DNA of 46,772 nt from Streptomyces inhibens (GTDB lineage Bacteria > Actinomycetota > Actinomycetes > Streptomycetales > Streptomycetaceae). Within the stretch, counting starts at the first letter, position 1, and every line of letters starts with the position of its first letter. The DNA is taken from the NCBI RefSeq assembly GCF_003389455.1, contig NZ_QUAC01000027.1, positions 18,473-65,244 of the forward strand, written 5' to 3'. The notes beneath the pieces are model-generated. The model did no database searches. It was not told the origin of the DNA and was given only the letters and a program-made list of their open reading frames with translations. Positions 45,155-46,772 of this stretch are shown here, one piece after another. Made by a program: the position numbers and the translations under genes.

Positions 45155-45979
45155 GTGTTCAGCTTGAAGTTGGTGCGCCGCCGTGCGGCGCGTGCCACCG
45201 CCGTCGTCGCTCTCGCCGCAGCGGCGTGCGCCACCACGATGACCGGCAGCGCCGGAGCGATCGTCAACGGGACGGATTCCACGGAGCGTTACCCGTTCAT
45301 GGCGTCGATCCCGATGACGGTCCCGGGCGTGCTGGACGACGGCGTCTGCGGGGCGTCACTGATCGATCCGCAGTGGGTGCTGACGGCGGCCCACTGCGTG
45401 GCGGAGAAGCAGGTCAAGCTGGACGGCATCGTCCGTATCGGCAGCGAGCAGCGGCAGTCCGGGGGCACCGTCCGGGCCATCGAGCGGACGGTGGTCCACC
45501 CGGGCTATGTGAATGGCGAAGGGGAAGTCGCCAACCGGGACGACGTCGCGCTGGTCCGCCTTGACCGCCCGGTCGCCGAGAAGCCCATCCGTATCGCGGC
45601 GCGGCCCGGGCGGCCCGGCACCCCGACCCGGCTCCTGGGCTTCGGCACCGTCGTCAACATCACCAAGCTCTCCGATGCGGTGTTCGCGGACCGGCTGCAG
45701 GAACTCGAAGCCCGCAGGGGGGCCGACGCCGAGTGTGCCCCCGGCTACGCGGGCAGGACCCGGCTGTGCACGATCAGCCGCGTGCCGGACGCCATGGCGT
45801 GCTTCGGGGACTCCGGCGGACCGCAGATCCAGCGGGGCAAGGGCGGGCGGTGGGAGCTCGTCGGAACCACATCGGGTCCCGGCGCCCCGGGCCTGGCCTG
45901 CTCGGACGGGCCGGGTCTCTACAGCAATGTGCCCGCCTACGCGGACTGGATCCGGAGGACCATCGGCAGGAACGCCTGA
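45155..45979 (+). CDS. Secreted trypsin-like serine protease
   Basis: The 274-residue S1 protease has a basic, Ala-rich signal peptide (about 1-35) and mature start IVNGT near residue 36. Its triad is His80 in LTAAHC, Asp in NRDDVALVRL near 128 and Ser in GDSGGP near 220. No pro-domain of the alpha-lytic type is seen, so activation is probably direct or by a short pro-piece. GGAAGGGA lies upstream of the GTG. It stands alone. Confidence 0.92.
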   Translation: MFSLKLVRRRAARATAVVALAAAACATTMTGSAGAIVNGTDSTERYPFMASIPMTVPGVLDDGVCGASLIDPQWVLTAAHCVAEKQVKLDGIVRIGSEQRQSGGTVRAIERTVVHPGYVNGEGEVANRDDVALVRLDRPVAEKPIRIAARPGRPGTPTRLLGFGTVVNITKLSDAVFADRLQELEARRGADAECAPGYAGRTRLCTISRVPDAMACFGDSGGPQIQRGKGGRWELVGTTSGPGAPGLACSDGPGLYSNVPAYADWIRRTIGRNA

Positions 45980-46035
45980 TCTCCTTCGGGGGTGGGGGCG
46001 GGTTCGGACCCGGCGACGGGGCGGGCGCCCCCGCC

Positions 46036-46772
46036 TCACCCCTGCATCTGCCCCAGCCAGTACAGCGTGCGGCGTAGTTCTTCCGGGAAGGCGTGGTGGG
46101 GGCCGTGGAGGCGTTCGGCGTCGTACAGGAGGCGGGAGAGCGTTTCCTGGGCGGCGCCGCGTTCGCCCTGGGCCAGCAGCAGGTGGCCTATGGAACGGCG
46201 GATCTCCAGGGGGCGGGCGGGGTCGTCGGCGTAGTGCTCGAAGTACGGGAGCAGGGCGCGGTACTCCTCCAGGGCCTGGGCGACCTCGCCGAGTTGTTCG
46301 AGGCACTGGGCGGCCTCGTAGTGGAACTGGAGGGCCTGGCGGGTCGCGCCCGCGCCGGATTCCTTGGCGAACTCCTCGGCCAGCAGCCGGAGTTCGGGCA
46401 GTGCGCGGCGGTACTGGCCGTCGTCCATGAGGGTGGCGGCGTACTGCTTGCGCAGGGTGCGGACGACCGGGGAGTGGGCGCCGTGCCGCTCGGCGGCGGC
46501 CGGCAGGATGCCGCCGAGGATGTCCACGGCGCGGGTGATCCGGCCCTGGTCGAGCAGGCTCTTGACCTCGTCGACGGCGGCCGCGACGTCCGGGCCGGTG
46601 GACGATCCGGACGAGGTGCGGGGGTCGGGGGCGGAGGTCCGGGCACCGGGGCGGGAGGTACGGGCCGCGGGGACGGCGGAGGTGCGGGGGTCGGTGGCCG
46701 GGCGGCCGGTCCCGGTGGCCGCGGGGGCAGCCCCCGGGCCGAGGGCAGCCCCCAGGCCGAGGGCAGCCCCCG
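46036..46772 (-). CDS. TPR-type protein, C-terminal part
   Basis: The frame continues off the right edge; 245 codons with stop are present. The C-terminal 175 residues are helical repeats: VKSLLDQGRITRAVDILGG, LRKQYAATLMDDGQYRRALPEL, QFHYEAAQCLEQLGEVAQALEEY, GHLLLAQGERGAAQETLSRLL. The upstream part visible here is a Pro/Ala/Thr-rich linker with GAALG repeats. In Streptomyces such a linker plus TPR tail often ends a Ser/Thr kinase or SARP-like regulator, but the N-terminal domain is out of view. Confidence 0.75.
   Translation of the reverse strand, partial: GAALGLGAALGPGAAPAATGTGRPATDPRTSAVPAARTSRPGARTSAPDPRTSSGSSTGPDVAAAVDEVKSLLDQGRITRAVDILGGILPAAAERHGAHSPVVRTLRKQYAATLMDDGQYRRALPELRLLAEEFAKESGAGATRQALQFHYEAAQCLEQLGEVAQALEEYRALLPYFEHYADDPARPLEIRRSIGHLLLAQGERGAAQETLSRLLYDAERLHGPHHAFPEELRRTLYWLGQMQG
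46731..46772. repeat. 18-bp tandem repeat in the TPR gene linker
   Basis: GCCCCCGGGCCGAGGGCA-type units repeat just over two times at the window edge. Eighteen is a multiple of three, so the repeat encodes GAALGL/GAALGP copies in frame. Confidence 0.7.

Noticed and set aside
37698..46772. A biosynthetic gene cluster around the P450
   Set aside because: No core synthase, carrier protein or tailoring set is present; neighbours are housekeeping or transport genes.

Overview
The window is very GC-rich, uses frequent GTG starts, and carries a tRNA-Leu(UAA) of the bldA type, two Rpf/LysM cell-wall hydrolases and a c-di-AMP riboswitch. This points to Streptomyces chromosome. From memory, the order cbs - SGNH hydrolase - thiolase - Bax inhibitor-like - ABC pair - cfa - ndh - ppx - DUF501 - divIC - eno - rpfA - rpfC - P450 - mazG - SurA-like lipoprotein matches the conserved core around SCO3077-SCO3101 of S. 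coelicolor.

Region 1 (1-11.6 kb) is accessory catabolism and transport. A histidine ammonia-lyase (HAL) fold enzyme that lacks the Ala-Ser-Gly triad of the MIO cofactor is divergent from a four-gene quaternary-amine ABC importer. After a STAS fragment, an ECF-like sigma factor and a methyltransferase comes a LacI regulator facing an amidohydrolase/thiol-dioxygenase-like operon, then an NCS1 nucleobase/hydantoin-type permease. The importer and the permease, 8.6 kb apart, carry nearly the same upstream control block: a TATTGAC box, a fixed 22-nt spacing and a CTGCAT-N6-ATRCAG palindrome about 37 nt before the start codon. I infer a regulon for uptake and breakdown of a betaine-type or imidazole-type compound, for example a histidine betaine or ergothioneine.

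Region 2 (12-24 kb) holds cbs, an SGNH hydrolase, a thiolase, and a chain of tiny start/stop-overlapping ORFs leading into a membrane-anchored protein. Small conserved genes, a Bax inhibitor-1 protein, a GT2-TagF fusion with a GT4 partner, and bldA follow. Region 3 (24.6-35 kb) carries a LolD/FtsX-type exporter, cyclopropane fatty acid synthase, NADH dehydrogenase 2 with two Rex-like operators, a Ppx/GppA-DUF501 pair, DivIC and enolase.

Region 4 (35-39 kb) has two Rpf/LysM muralytic enzymes, the first under a ydaO-type c-di-AMP riboswitch, and a cytochrome P450. Region 5 (39-46.8 kb) has a divergent LysR/MFS pair, a frame-scrambled Sel1/TPR remnant, MazG, a SurA-like lipoprotein, an unrecognised small protein, a Vat/CatB-like acetyltransferase, a secreted trypsin-like protease and the C-terminal part of a TPR protein that runs off the edge. 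I saw no CRISPR array, insertion sequence, integrase or rRNA.
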